From Flavihumibacter sp. ZG627 (GTDB lineage: Bacteria; Bacteroidota; Bacteroidia; Chitinophagales; Chitinophagaceae): DNA of 64,000 nucleotides. Position 1 is the first letter of the stretch. Every line of letters begins with the position of its first letter. Positions 9,418 to 18,826 of the stretch are shown piece by piece. The notes beneath the pieces are model-generated. The model was not told where the DNA came from, did no database searches, and saw only the letters and a program-made list of their open reading frames with translations. Where the stretch lies: assembly GCF_000814325.1 (NCBI RefSeq), contig NZ_JPHF01000003.1, positions 124,001 through 188,000 on the forward strand, in the 5' to 3' direction. Position numbers and translations under genes: made by a program.

Positions 9418-11059
9418 TTATCACTGGTTTAAGATGGGTGATAAAATGTACAGTATTGGAAAACACTTTCCTGGGCTGAAAGCCATAGCGATCAAGGAAT
9501 GGGGCTAAGAATTTTATATCTCTTGAGGGCAATGATAATACCACAGTTGTTGGCCTCATTAGTTTGATTCTGGAATCTGGTCTCAGGTCGCGAATAAGCC
9601 GGAATACTTTCACTTTCTCCTGAGCGGCGAAGAAGGCATCGCCATACCCAAGTGAGAACAATACAACATCATTCCCATTTTTGTACCCCTCATCAATCAA
9701 TGCCTTATAAGATGACCAACCAGCCACTGCTCCGTCTGGTAAGAATGGGTCTTCTGTTTTAATCAGAACTGCCCTTTTGGCAACTATATAAATCGTATGT
9801 GTTACCTGAAAAGCAAGAGCAGAAACAAACGCAATCTTAAGTACCCGCTGCATTCCAGAGCGGTTCCATTGGCGCATATACAGCCTCCAGGCAATGGCAA
9901 ATAGTATTAGCGTAAGCGGGAAAAGAAAATAACGATCTTCTATCAGGTATGACCAACCTCCGCCATCTTCATCACTGAAATCAATATGGATACTCAATAT
10001 TACCAGTACCACCATAAAGGGGATGCAGATTAATCCGGATGAAAGAAAATATTGCTGTTCCCTCCTTCTCTGTAACAAAAGGTCGTAAGTTCTGGTGCGG
10101 GTTATCCAGGTGATGATCATCAAAACAAGAATAATTTCCGAGGTCCTCTTAAGAAAGGAATGAAATAATGAAAAGGGGGTATCAAATAGTATTGAAAACT
10201 GCATGCATAAAAATGTTACATGCGTAATAGCCTGCCAGAATAATGGAACCAGGTTGAATGCTTTAGCCGGGTAAAACCCTTTCTTCCATTCTTCAAGATA
10301 AGTAAAAGAACCCGTATTGATTTTATTGAAACCAAGATATATTATGATAGAAAGGCTTACCAACAATGCCATCATAAGGCCCGCCCTAACATACGTATTA
10401 TCATTTTTTCTCCAGCCGTTCCATATCAGTAATACAGGTAAAACAAATAAGGAAGTGATGTAGATGTACCTGAAAAGAAATGCAGCGGAAAGAAAGGCCG
10501 CCACAATAAATATATAATGAAGAGATTGCTGATCAAGCCATTTCATAAAGTAATAGACTGCCCATAGAAGACAGGCTGTTGCAATGATATCGGTGGGAAA
10601 GGAATAGTACATACCTTCATACACTTCGGTAGCTTTGAACCAAACAAGCATCATTTGTACCATTCGGGGAAGGCAAATGAATTTTGCCAGCCACCATATT
10701 GCTCCCAGGTAAAGAATCACACCGGTTATTTCTATTACCATTGAACTGGTTATCAGATCACCACCGGTTATTGTCAATAATGCCGCAAGAATAATACTAT
10801 AAAGTGGCGGCCACTCCAGTAACACGCGATTCGTAACCTGGTTTATATTATTCAGATCTACCAGCGGAATAGTATAACCATTCCCCTTTGCAAGTTCAAG
10901 GGCCGCAACTACCTGCAAGCCACGGTCACCATCAATATAGAGATAGCTTCTGAGCAGAACTGATTTCAATATAACTGCAAGCAGGAATAAAGTCCATAAC
11001 AGCCATTTATTATCAAAATAATCCTGAAACCGGGATGGGGTATTGATCGAGTTTCTCAT
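9410..11059 (-). CDS. GT-C-like glycosyltransferase family membrane protein
   Basis: 549 aa with about eleven hydrophobic spans and a soluble C-terminal region (~455-549). After the first span comes LYIDGDRGLQ, followed in the first loop by LLEWPPLYSI. The acidic DGD and the WPP motif are a GT-C (PMT/ArnT-like) signature. It probably transfers a sugar from a lipid carrier on the periplasmic face. It overlaps the lipoprotein gene by 4 nt and the next GT2 gene by 8 nt. It is clearly distinct from the second GT-C protein of the operon. Confidence 0.65.
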   Translation of the reverse strand: MRNSINTPSRFQDYFDNKWLLWTLFLLAVILKSVLLRSYLYIDGDRGLQVVAALELAKGNGYTIPLVDLNNINQVTNRVLLEWPPLYSIILAALLTITGGDLITSSMVIEITGVILYLGAIWWLAKFICLPRMVQMMLVWFKATEVYEGMYYSFPTDIIATACLLWAVYYFMKWLDQQSLHYIFIVAAFLSAAFLFRYIYITSLFVLPVLLIWNGWRKNDNTYVRAGLMMALLVSLSIIIYLGFNKINTGSFTYLEEWKKGFYPAKAFNLVPLFWQAITHVTFLCMQFSILFDTPFSLFHSFLKRTSEIILVLMIITWITRTRTYDLLLQRRREQQYFLSSGLICIPFMVVLVILSIHIDFSDEDGGGWSYLIEDRYFLFPLTLILFAIAWRLYMRQWNRSGMQRVLKIAFVSALAFQVTHTIYIVAKRAVLIKTEDPFLPDGAVAGWSSYKALIDEGYKNGNDVVLFSLGYGDAFFAAQEKVKVFRLIRDLRPDSRIKLMRPTTVVLSLPSRDIKFLAPFLDRYGFQPRKVFSNTVHFITHLKPVIND

Positions 11060-12096
11060 CTTTTACTTAAGCGTCTTTTAAATGCTTCCACCCGCTGATC
11101 AATATTGGTCCGGATATTCATATAGAACAGGTTAATATCCCCCACATGATAATTTTTTCGACGGAATAAGCGACTTCCCGGAAAATCAGGCCAGCTTACC
11201 CATAGCAGGTCTTTATAGATCTGTGCATCATTTACGAGGGGGAAGACTTCATTAAACTTATACAACACGGCTCCTCGGTGCAAGGTATCAGGCGCATAGG
11301 CGGTATCGGTAGTCCAGGTAAGTGGATTGGTTACCAATGACTTCCTGGCTGCGGCTGCATAGTCGGGTTCATAGCCCCTTCGGAAGGTACGCCAGGTTAC
11401 AAAACATCCCGTTTCAATTGAATCGGCACAGGGCTTTAGCTCACTGAAATAACCAGGCTCAACCTGGATACCAATGATATAAGCTGCCACCAATTGATGC
11501 TGGAGTAATTGCCCTTCAAAAAACTCCTTCAGCAACCGCTTTGTATGGGTGGTACCCTGGCTATGAGATGCTATGATCAGGGGCTTACCTTTATTCTCAA
11601 ACTTCAGAAAATACTCAAATGCCTTCTTCACATCCTCATATGCCAGATCCAGCGCCATGCGCGCATTAACGGTATCTTTTGTATAGTAACTGAATATATG
11701 TGCCTGGCGATAGCGGGGTGCATAAACATTGTAGCGGTTGAAGACCGATGCCTGGTAAAGAATACTACTCCGGTCAGTTTTTTCATTCAAATCACCATCA
11801 GTAATATTTGCATTCCATCCCATTAATTTCTTTTCACTATAGGAGGTAGGATGAACAAAAAAAACATCCACAGTAGTATCACGATTAAAACCTGCCCGTA
11901 AGGGCTGGGGTACACTATCTGATAGGTCGGCTTTTGAAGGGTGAGCAGCCCATGAATCAAGATTGCTATAATTTACTTCCGACCGGGTTTCTGAGAGTTC
12001 GGTTTCTGCAACTTTAAATCTTGGTGTGCAGCCATTCAACAATATTATGGCCGCAACTACTTTGCCGGTATTTAAAATGGATTTAACTATTTTCAC
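11056..12096 (-). CDS. DUF3089 alpha/beta-hydrolase-like lipoprotein
   Basis: First gene of the glycan operon. I place the start at a GTG (12096) preceded by GGGGA, giving a lipoprotein signal peptide that ends in ILLNGC. An ATG 18 nt further upstream would add six residues. The mature protein has FVHPTSY near the N-terminus and the nucleophile elbow IASHSQGT, as in DUF3089 hydrolases. It may deacylate or trim the product of the downstream glycosyltransferases. The enzymatic role is inferred, since no DUF3089 substrate is known to me. It overlaps the next gene by 4 nt. Confidence 0.75.
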   Translation of the reverse strand: MKIVKSILNTGKVVAAIILLNGCTPRFKVAETELSETRSEVNYSNLDSWAAHPSKADLSDSVPQPLRAGFNRDTTVDVFFVHPTSYSEKKLMGWNANITDGDLNEKTDRSSILYQASVFNRYNVYAPRYRQAHIFSYYTKDTVNARMALDLAYEDVKKAFEYFLKFENKGKPLIIASHSQGTTHTKRLLKEFFEGQLLQHQLVAAYIIGIQVEPGYFSELKPCADSIETGCFVTWRTFRRGYEPDYAAAARKSLVTNPLTWTTDTAYAPDTLHRGAVLYKFNEVFPLVNDAQIYKDLLWVSWPDFPGSRLFRRKNYHVGDINLFYMNIRTNIDQRVEAFKRRLSKR

Positions 12097-12131
12097 TCCC
12101 CAAAATAAGCACATTTCTAACCGTAAAAACG

Positions 12132-13082
12132 ATGCATATGGCCATTCCTGTTGTAAACCTCGCTGATTTCCTCAGCGGTGACCCTCAATTAAAGCAGCAA
12201 TTCGTTCAGCAACTGGGCAAAGCGTACGAAGAAGTTGGCTTTGTGGCAGTGAAGAACCATGGCATCCCTGATGACCTTATCGCTGAAATGTATAAACAGG
12301 TTCAACAGTTCTTTTCACTTCCCATAGATAGGAAAAAACAATATGAGATCCCGGAATTGGCCGGACAAAGAGGTTATACATCATTCGGCAGGGAGCATGC
12401 AAAAGGTAGTGAGGCGCCTGATCTGAAAGAGTTCTACCAGCATGGTCAAACCGTGCCTGACGATGATCCTGTAAAAGCAGAATACCCCGATAATGTTCTT
12501 ATAGATGAGGTTCCAGGATTCTCAGAAACCTTTAACAAGGCTTACCGGGCATTCGAAAAATCAGGAAAGGCATTACTGCAGGCAATTGCTCTCTATCTTG
12601 GACTGGATGAGCACTATTTTGATGACCATATTCATAATGGAAATTCCATCCTCCGTGCCATTCACTATCCCCCAATACTTAATGAGCCCAAATCTTCCAT
12701 TCGCGCAGAGCAACATGAGGATATAAATCTTATCACCTTACTGGTTGGTGCCAGCGCTGATGGACTACAGATACTGACGAAGCAAAATGAATGGGTGGGT
12801 GTAACTTCATTACCTGAACAGATAGTAGTAAACGTGGGGGATATGTTACAGCGACTCACTAATAACCGCCTTCGTTCCACAACTCACCGTGTGGTAAACC
12901 CCCCACGCGAATTCTGGCATACCAGCCGGTTCTCCATACCCTTCTTCCTGCATCCAAAAAGCAAAATGAGCCTCGCCTGCCTGGAGGGTTGCATAGATGA
13001 GGATCACCCAAAAGCTTTTCCGGATGCTACAGCCGGGGAATACCTCGATGAAAGATTACGTGAGATAGGTTTGAAAAAATAA
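12132..13082 (+). CDS. Isopenicillin N synthase-like Fe(II) dioxygenase
   Basis: 316 aa. The N-terminal DIOX_N region begins IPVVNLADFL. The jelly-roll core has the iron ligands HxD in EQHEDIN and the distal His in STTHRVVNPP, with an R-x-S oxoglutarate-binding pair in TSRFSIPFF. These define the 2-oxoglutarate/Fe(II) oxygenase superfamily. The substrate is unknown, and the bacterial family is broad. The ATG two codons downstream (12138) is an equally good start. It is divergent from the glycan operon and 40 nt ahead of the amidohydrolase gene. Confidence 0.85.
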   Translation: MHMAIPVVNLADFLSGDPQLKQQFVQQLGKAYEEVGFVAVKNHGIPDDLIAEMYKQVQQFFSLPIDRKKQYEIPELAGQRGYTSFGREHAKGSEAPDLKEFYQHGQTVPDDDPVKAEYPDNVLIDEVPGFSETFNKAYRAFEKSGKALLQAIALYLGLDEHYFDDHIHNGNSILRAIHYPPILNEPKSSIRAEQHEDINLITLLVGASADGLQILTKQNEWVGVTSLPEQIVVNVGDMLQRLTNNRLRSTTHRVVNPPREFWHTSRFSIPFFLHPKSKMSLACLEGCIDEDHPKAFPDATAGEYLDERLREIGLKK

Positions 13083-13122
13083 TGGTTTTCTTCGTAATTT
13101 CTTCGGCTAAACCTTTACCATT

Positions 13123-16100
13123 ATGTACAGCCGGAAGAACCTTGCAGTCATTGGCCTCGTATCGGGTTCGCTTTTAAGCGCACCTGCAATATTTTCACAA
13201 ACGAATAGCCCGCTTTATCAGCAGACTGCTCAGATTGCAGATACCACCAAAAAAGACACTGCCAGGTATTCGTTATTTAAGGGATTGCCACTAAAAGCAT
13301 CGCGGAAAATCAGGCTTAATACAAATGAAGGAACATGGATGTCGCTGGATGTTAGTCCAGATGGAAAATCCATAGTATTCGACCTCCTCGGTGATCTCTA
13401 TACCATTCCCATCGCCGGCGGAAAAGCCACCGCCATTACTAAAGGCATGGCCTTTGATACGCATCCCCGCTATAGTCCGGACGGACAAAAAATCCTATTT
13501 ACCTCCGACCGCAATGGAGGCGAAAATGTATGGTGGATAGACCCCTCTAAAGAAGACACCATGCAGCTTACCAAGGATATGAATATGAATATCCCAAGTG
13601 CCGCCTGGACTCCTGATGGTGAATATATCATCTATGCGAAAGGCAGAATGAATGTGCAACTTTTCATGGTTCACAAAGATGGCGGGGCAGGCGTTCAACT
13701 GATCGATGCGCCACCAACACTTAAAACAATTGATCCGGCGGTGAGTGCCGATGGTCGTTTTATATATTTTTCCCGACGTACCGGCGCCTGGACGTATAAT
13801 GCACCGATGCCACAATACCAGCTTGGCGTCTATGATCGTAACAATGGAAAAATCAACACATTAACATCAAGATATGGGTCGGCATTCACCCCCGTTCTCT
13901 CAAAAGATGGTAAGTGGATGGTATATGGAAGTCGTTATGAAGACAAGACCGGTCTTGTGTTAAGAGACCTTAAATCAGGTGATGAAAAATGGCTTGCCTA
14001 CCCGGTGCAGCGAGATGAGCAGGAATCAATTGCCACTATGGGGGTTATGCCCGGAATGGCTTTTACGCCAGACAATAAAGCATTGATTGCTTCATTCGGG
14101 GGGAAGATCCAGCGGATTGCTCTCGAAGGTGGCACCATTTCCGAGATCCCATTTCGGGTTGACACAGAGCTTGAATTGGGGGCCCAGCTCGATTTTCAAT
14201 ACCCGATTTCAGACAGTTCGCATGCCCAGATTACCCAGATACGTGATGCCGTTCCATCTCCGGATGGGAAGAAACTGGCATTCACCGCACTCAACAGGCT
14301 CTATGTAATGGATTATCCAAATGGTAATCCTAAACGTGTGACCAGTAATAATTTCACAGAAGCTCAACCCAGATGGTCTCCCGATGGCAAAAGCATTGTA
14401 TTCAGTAGCTGGACCCCTGAGGGTGGTCACTTATATAAGGTTCCAATGACTGGAAAAGGAAGCATTCAGCAACTGACAAAGCAACCCGGAATGTACCAGT
14501 TTGTTCGATTCAACCAGGCGGGCGACCGAATCGTATTCCTTCGCAGCAGCGCTGAGAGCTATAAACAATCCATCTCACCATTCTATAATGGCGCTGAGGA
14601 TGATCTTTGCTGGATACCAGCAAATGGTGGCGAATTAACAGTAATTGACCAGGCCGGCGGCCGATATAATCCACATTTTGTAAAAGGCGATAATCGTATC
14701 TATCTAAACCAGGGCGGACAGCTTCTATCTATACAGTGGGATGGGTCAGATGAAAAGATCCATGCAAAAATTACCGGCATCACTACCTATGGAATGAGTG
14801 AATTCACGAATGGTTTACCGGTACTGGATAAATGTATTCTTACAGAAGCTGCGGCTGAAGCCATGGAGCTTACCATGCCCTCCAGTGCTGCGTTTATTGA
14901 GATGGCACCTGCAGGAGCACAGGCATATGCCAAGATAAACAACGAGCTATACCTTGTGAATATTCCCCAAACTGGAAAAACAGTAACTATCAATGTAGCC
15001 GATCCTGCCAACGCACAATTTCCGGCGAAGAAGATAACCACCATTGGTGGTGAATTCCCTACCTGGTCGGCCAATGGAAAAAAAATACATTGGAGCCTCG
15101 GAAGTACCCATTTTGTTTATGATACAGATAAAGCACAGTTTTTTGAAGACAGTGTAAAGGCTTTCAAAAAATCGGAGGCAAAAAGAATTGCCGACTCACT
15201 TGAGAGGGCAAAAAATGATACATCAAATCTCAAGGCTGCTCTTGCTAAAAATGTACAGCCTGAACTCCTGGATAGCAGCCCGGCAAAGAAAGATACCCTC
15301 CGCCCGCTTGCCGACAGTATGATGGCAAAGAAAAGAGAAGATCCCTCTTATAAACCGGATGAAATACCCATAAAATTGTTTTTTGAACGCGATATGCCGG
15401 CTGGTGCAATTGTATTGAAAAACGCCCGTATAATTTCTATGAAAGGAGATGAGATCATTGAAGGGGGGGATATTCTGGTAGTGAACAACCGCATAAAAGC
15501 TGTGGGAAAAACAGGCACATTGGAATTGCCTGCCGGTGTGAAAGAAGTGGATTGCAGTGGAAAGACCATTTTGCCTGGATTTGTAGACACGCATGCACAT
15601 ATGTGGCCCAACTGGAGTATCCATAAAAACCAGATCTGGATTTATGCGGCCAACCTGGCCTATGGCGTAACCACTACCATGGACCCACAAACAAGCACCA
15701 GCGATGTGCTCACATACAGCGATATGGTAGATGCAGGATATATGATCGGACCAAGAGTTTATTCAACGGGTCCTGGAGTAGGATTCTGGTCTTATAATGT
15801 AAAAGACTCTGCACAGGCAGAAAGCATCCTGCAGCAGTATAGTAAATATTACCACACCAAATACATCAAGATGTATTTAACCGGTAATCGCCAGCAGCGT
15901 CAGTGGATCATCATGGCCGCTAAAAACCAGCGCCTCCATCCAACAACTGAAGGTGGATTAAATTATAAGCTTAATATGACCAACCTTCTTGACGGATACC
16001 CGGGTCATGAACATGCAATTCCTGTTTACCCTTTGTATAAAGATGTAACAGGAACAATTGCGAAGGCGCAGATGGCTGTTACTCCTACACTACTGGTTTC

Positions 16101-16659
16101 CTATGGAGGGCCTTTTGCTGAAAACTATTATTTCCAGACTGAGAACCCTTACCACGAAAAAAAGATGCAGCATTTCATGCCCTATGAAGAACTTGCTGGC
16201 AAAACGCGTCGGGTACAGGGTTGGTTTATGCCCGAGGAACATGTGTTTCCAAAACATGCCCGGAATATGAAGGCGATGGTGGAACAGGGAGCACTGGCAG
16301 GAATCGGCAGCCATGGTGAATTCCAGGGACTAGGTTATCACTGGGAACTCTGGGCCATGCAAAGTGGAGGAATGAAAAATCATGATGCCTTAAAAACGGC
16401 AACGATCCTGGGTGCAAAAACACTTGGTCTGGACGACAACCTTGGCACGGTTGAACCCGGAAAACTTGCCGACCTGGTTATACTTGATAAAAATCCGCTA
16501 GAAAATATCCGCCATTCAAATTCCGTAAAATATGTAATGAAGAATGGCCGCCTCTATGATGGAAATACTGCAGATGAGATTATGCCGGCCCAACGTAAGT
16601 TAGACCGGCGTGAGTTTGATTATTCCAGGCCCGTTAGCAATACCGGAATAAACGAATAG
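13123..16659 (+). CDS. Secreted PD40 beta-propeller / amidohydrolase fusion
   Basis: 1178 aa with a signal peptide (~1-25, ending IFSQ). Residues ~55-690 contain repeated TolB/Tricorn-type WD-like units (SPDGKSIVF, SPDGQKILF, SPDGKKLAF). A Lys/Asp-rich linker leads into an amidohydrolase domain (~740-1178). Its metal-binding HxH is VDTHAHMW (His824, His826), with further candidate ligands in KMYLTG, GHEHAI and SHGEFQG, and a C-terminal LADLVILDKNPL. This fits the family of periplasmic imidazolonepropionase-like hydrolases with a propeller, perhaps acting on peptides or cyclic amides. The substrate is unknown. Confidence 0.88.
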   Translation: MYSRKNLAVIGLVSGSLLSAPAIFSQTNSPLYQQTAQIADTTKKDTARYSLFKGLPLKASRKIRLNTNEGTWMSLDVSPDGKSIVFDLLGDLYTIPIAGGKATAITKGMAFDTHPRYSPDGQKILFTSDRNGGENVWWIDPSKEDTMQLTKDMNMNIPSAAWTPDGEYIIYAKGRMNVQLFMVHKDGGAGVQLIDAPPTLKTIDPAVSADGRFIYFSRRTGAWTYNAPMPQYQLGVYDRNNGKINTLTSRYGSAFTPVLSKDGKWMVYGSRYEDKTGLVLRDLKSGDEKWLAYPVQRDEQESIATMGVMPGMAFTPDNKALIASFGGKIQRIALEGGTISEIPFRVDTELELGAQLDFQYPISDSSHAQITQIRDAVPSPDGKKLAFTALNRLYVMDYPNGNPKRVTSNNFTEAQPRWSPDGKSIVFSSWTPEGGHLYKVPMTGKGSIQQLTKQPGMYQFVRFNQAGDRIVFLRSSAESYKQSISPFYNGAEDDLCWIPANGGELTVIDQAGGRYNPHFVKGDNRIYLNQGGQLLSIQWDGSDEKIHAKITGITTYGMSEFTNGLPVLDKCILTEAAAEAMELTMPSSAAFIEMAPAGAQAYAKINNELYLVNIPQTGKTVTINVADPANAQFPAKKITTIGGEFPTWSANGKKIHWSLGSTHFVYDTDKAQFFEDSVKAFKKSEAKRIADSLERAKNDTSNLKAALAKNVQPELLDSSPAKKDTLRPLADSMMAKKREDPSYKPDEIPIKLFFERDMPAGAIVLKNARIISMKGDEIIEGGDILVVNNRIKAVGKTGTLELPAGVKEVDCSGKTILPGFVDTHAHMWPNWSIHKNQIWIYAANLAYGVTTTMDPQTSTSDVLTYSDMVDAGYMIGPRVYSTGPGVGFWSYNVKDSAQAESILQQYSKYYHTKYIKMYLTGNRQQRQWIIMAAKNQRLHPTTEGGLNYKLNMTNLLDGYPGHEHAIPVYPLYKDVTGTIAKAQMAVTPTLLVSYGGPFAENYYFQTENPYHEKKMQHFMPYEELAGKTRRVQGWFMPEEHVFPKHARNMKAMVEQGALAGIGSHGEFQGLGYHWELWAMQSGGMKNHDALKTATILGAKTLGLDDNLGTVEPGKLADLVILDKNPLENIRHSNSVKYVMKNGRLYDGNTADEIMPAQRKLDRREFDYSRPVSNTGINE

Positions 16660-16677
16660 CCTATTGCGGGTTCTGCA

Positions 16678-17970
16678 TTATTTAAATGAATAGTTAATGC
16701 CAAACATCAGCAGGTTTGTTGTCATTTTGTAGGAAACTTCACTACCGTTGATGGCACCATATTGATTCGATTCGCTAATCATCATAGGGCTGAGTAACAT
16801 TCCTTTGGTAGCACCACCGCTCGTTCCATGATGGTAAACGGCATTAAGGGTTAGCTGTTGATTGAATTCAACACCAAACCCGAGCTGGAAACCATGCTTG
16901 ATAATGGCAGTGGCCGGTGTGGAGAAAAACGCGAGTTTCTCATCAATGGGGTTCGAACTATATGTATATCCTACCCTTAGCGGAAACTTATTTATGCCCT
17001 TATATTGCAATCCCGCAGAAACTATCGACATGCTCTTCCAGCCAAAACCAGCAACCGATGCAGTTTGTGTCCAGCCACTGGCCTCAAAGCCTTCTGTATT
17101 TTTGTAATCTACATATCTGTAGTCGAGCGCAAAATCAATTTCTTTCTTTGAATATCCTATTCCTGCCGACAAGATCGCGGGATAGTTCATTTTGAAGTTT
17201 ACACCTGGAGCCGCAGTTCCATCCAGGTAACTGTCTTCAAATTCAAACTCCTTGAACCATTGCTGGGTCTTGTAAGAAGCGCCCAACTTTATACCTATAC
17301 CGGAATTATAAAAAACACCTACCTGACCACCAAATCCCAGAGCATACGCATTATCAGCAGCAGGGTATCCTTTTTCCCTATTGGGGGAAGCGAGTGGATT
17401 GGGAGCAAGTTCCAGCGCTGAATAATTAAATGTTGGGGCAAGGCCTATAGAAAATTTCTCCGATAATTCATAGGCATACGTGAATCCGATCTGCATGAGC
17501 ATATAGTTTGATTCAATACGCCCAAAGCCACCCTTGTTCTGTGGCATATTAATAGGATTGCTGTTGTTTTCGGGAAAAGTAACACCAAACCCGCTAACAC
17601 CAAATGCATGGACGCCAAATGTGTGCCTGCTATCTTTCTTTCCCCATACCATTGCAATGGCAGGCATAATGGAAATGCCTTTATCGTCTTTTGTAACCCC
17701 GCTGAAGGGTCCGGAAGGGGTAGGAACAGTTGATGATAATTCGGGGGAAGAAAAGAATAGTCCTGCATTGGCCGAAAACACCTTAGAATCAAAGGCAGCT
17801 ATTGCGGCCGGGTTCCAGTGCAAGGCACCATTGATATCTAGGGGCTGAGCTGTAGCGGCACCTCCCATTGACATATTGAAGGCGCCAATGCCCTGCATAA
17901 TATGCCCTGACTGGGATATGGCAATAATGGGAAGAATGCCTGTTATAACTAATACCAGTAACTTTTTCAT
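16678..17970 (-). CDS. FadL/OmpP1/TodX-family outer membrane transporter
   Basis: About 430 aa from the ATG at 17970; the in-frame TTG two codons upstream is unlikely. The signal peptide is MKKLLVLVITGILPIIAIS. The mature protein opens QSGHIMQGIGAFNMSMGGAATAQ, resembling the hatch/N-terminal region of FadL channels, and alternating beta-strand patterns run to the terminal aromatic residue in NYSFK. It likely lets hydrophobic compounds across the outer membrane. It converges on the amidohydrolase gene. A CRP-like palindrome lies 73 nt upstream of the start. Confidence 0.85.
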   Translation of the reverse strand: MKKLLVLVITGILPIIAISQSGHIMQGIGAFNMSMGGAATAQPLDINGALHWNPAAIAAFDSKVFSANAGLFFSSPELSSTVPTPSGPFSGVTKDDKGISIMPAIAMVWGKKDSRHTFGVHAFGVSGFGVTFPENNSNPINMPQNKGGFGRIESNYMLMQIGFTYAYELSEKFSIGLAPTFNYSALELAPNPLASPNREKGYPAADNAYALGFGGQVGVFYNSGIGIKLGASYKTQQWFKEFEFEDSYLDGTAAPGVNFKMNYPAILSAGIGYSKKEIDFALDYRYVDYKNTEGFEASGWTQTASVAGFGWKSMSIVSAGLQYKGINKFPLRVGYTYSSNPIDEKLAFFSTPATAIIKHGFQLGFGVEFNQQLTLNAVYHHGTSGGATKGMLLSPMMISESNQYGAINGSEVSYKMTTNLLMFGINYSFK

Positions 17971-18042
17971 AACCAAAATATATTAAGTGAACGCTGCCAA
18001 ATGCGGGCAGTGTATAAAGCTATTCTGACATATGAGGGCTGG

Positions 18043-18060
18043 ATGTGATAGTTATCACAT
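18043..18060. promoter_or_regulatory. CRP/FNR-like palindromic site
   Basis: Perfect inverted repeat with 8-bp arms ATGTGATA and TATCACAT and a 2-nt centre. It contains an exact TGTGA-N6-TCACA, the classical CRP consensus. Its nearest start codon is that of the FadL-like gene (73 nt, minus strand), so that gene is the likely target. The padR promoter is about 230 nt away. Confidence 0.6.
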
Positions 18061-18281
18061 GGGGTCGATATCATATAGAGGGATGAGAAAATTCAGGAAT
18101 TCAAGGTCTAAACACGAACAAAATCCCTTAAAACAAAACCAATCATCATTTGTAAACACCATTTATCCTAATGACAAAAAAATAATTGGTCAGCAACAAA
18201 AACATCATAATCCGCTCTGGTATTGAATTTCACCCATCACCCATTATCTTTCTATGAAAATTACCTTCCTTAAATAGGTAC

Positions 18282-18302
18282 TTTAGTTTGCATAGTACTA
18301 AA
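18282..18302. promoter_or_regulatory. Candidate PadR operator
   Basis: Inverted repeat TTTAGT - 9 nt - ACTAAA containing the small palindrome TAGTACTA (18293-18300). It overlaps the -33 element of the padR promoter, the place expected for an autorepressor. The match to a PadR site is inferred from position. Confidence 0.4.
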
Positions 18303-18318
18303 ACCTTTCTTATATTTG
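18287..18318 (+). promoter_or_regulatory. padR-pspC promoter
   Basis: TTTG (-33) at 18287-18290, a 20-nt spacer, then TATATTTG (-7) at 18311-18318. Both elements and the spacing match the Bacteroidetes consensus. A leader of about 105 nt precedes padR. Confidence 0.75.
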
Positions 18319-18338
18319 TATTGTCAAAGGTAGAGAAC

Positions 18339-18411
18339 GGGCTGGTGGTTTAGTCAGCGGCACCTTATCCAAACATTAAACCTTATCAAACCACTGACAG
18401 ACCACCAGCCC
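18339..18411 (+). promoter_or_regulatory. Long hairpin in the padR leader
   Basis: GGGCTGGTGGT (18339-18349) and ACCACCAGCCC (18401-18411) pair perfectly over 11 bp, extended inward by a T-A and a G-U pair and by TCAG/CTGA after a small internal loop. The loop is about 51 nt. The hairpin ends 18 nt before the padR ATG and could control translation. Confidence 0.5.
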
Positions 18412-18429
18412 AAAAAACCCAAAAGCGCC

Positions 18430-18798
18430 ATGAATATAGAAAACACACAAAGCCAGATGCGGAAGGGGATACTGGAATTCTGTATCCTCTCCATTATCCG
18501 CCGCGGCGAAGCCTATCCGAGCGATATCGTGGACGAAATGAGGGCGGCCAATCTCCAGATTCTGGAAGGCACCCTATACCCACTGCTAACCCGCCTCAAG
18601 AATGCCGACATGTTAACTTACCGATGGGTAGAAAGCAATTCGGGGCCACCCCGCAAGTATTTCTCCCTCACAGAAAAGGGAGAGTCATTCTACCAGGAAC
18701 TCGAAAGCACCTGGAAAGAACTGGCAAACGGCGTGAAAGCACTTACTTCCAAATCCGAATCATTACCCTCGGTTCCCGAGAACCCAACAACCAACTAA
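18430..18798 (+). CDS. PadR-family transcriptional regulator
   Basis: 122 aa, a typical short PadR (subfamily 1) protein. The winged-helix domain (~10-85) contains KGILEFCILSII, EGTLYPLLTRLK and GPPRKYFSLTEKG, with a short dimerisation helix after it. PadR proteins repress neighbouring genes until membrane or chemical stress releases them. It lies 28 nt ahead of the PspC gene and probably controls both genes through the inverted repeat in their shared promoter. Confidence 0.92.
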   Translation: MNIENTQSQMRKGILEFCILSIIRRGEAYPSDIVDEMRAANLQILEGTLYPLLTRLKNADMLTYRWVESNSGPPRKYFSLTEKGESFYQELESTWKELANGVKALTSKSESLPSVPENPTTN

Positions 18799-18826
18799 AA
18801 CTTCAACCTGCTAATACTTATCAATT

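Larger units (their letters stand above)
17971..18429. other. 459-nt regulatory region between fadL-like gene and padR
   Basis: No gene is visible. It holds the CRP-like palindrome at 18043-18060, the padR promoter and inverted repeat at 18282-18318, and the 5' UTR hairpin at 18339-18411. The part between 18061 and 18280 is AT-rich with no structure I can name. Confidence 0.7.

Noticed and set aside
15223-15690. 155-codon minus-strand frame in the amidohydrolase gene
   Set aside because: Pure shadow of a long, well-supported coding sequence.
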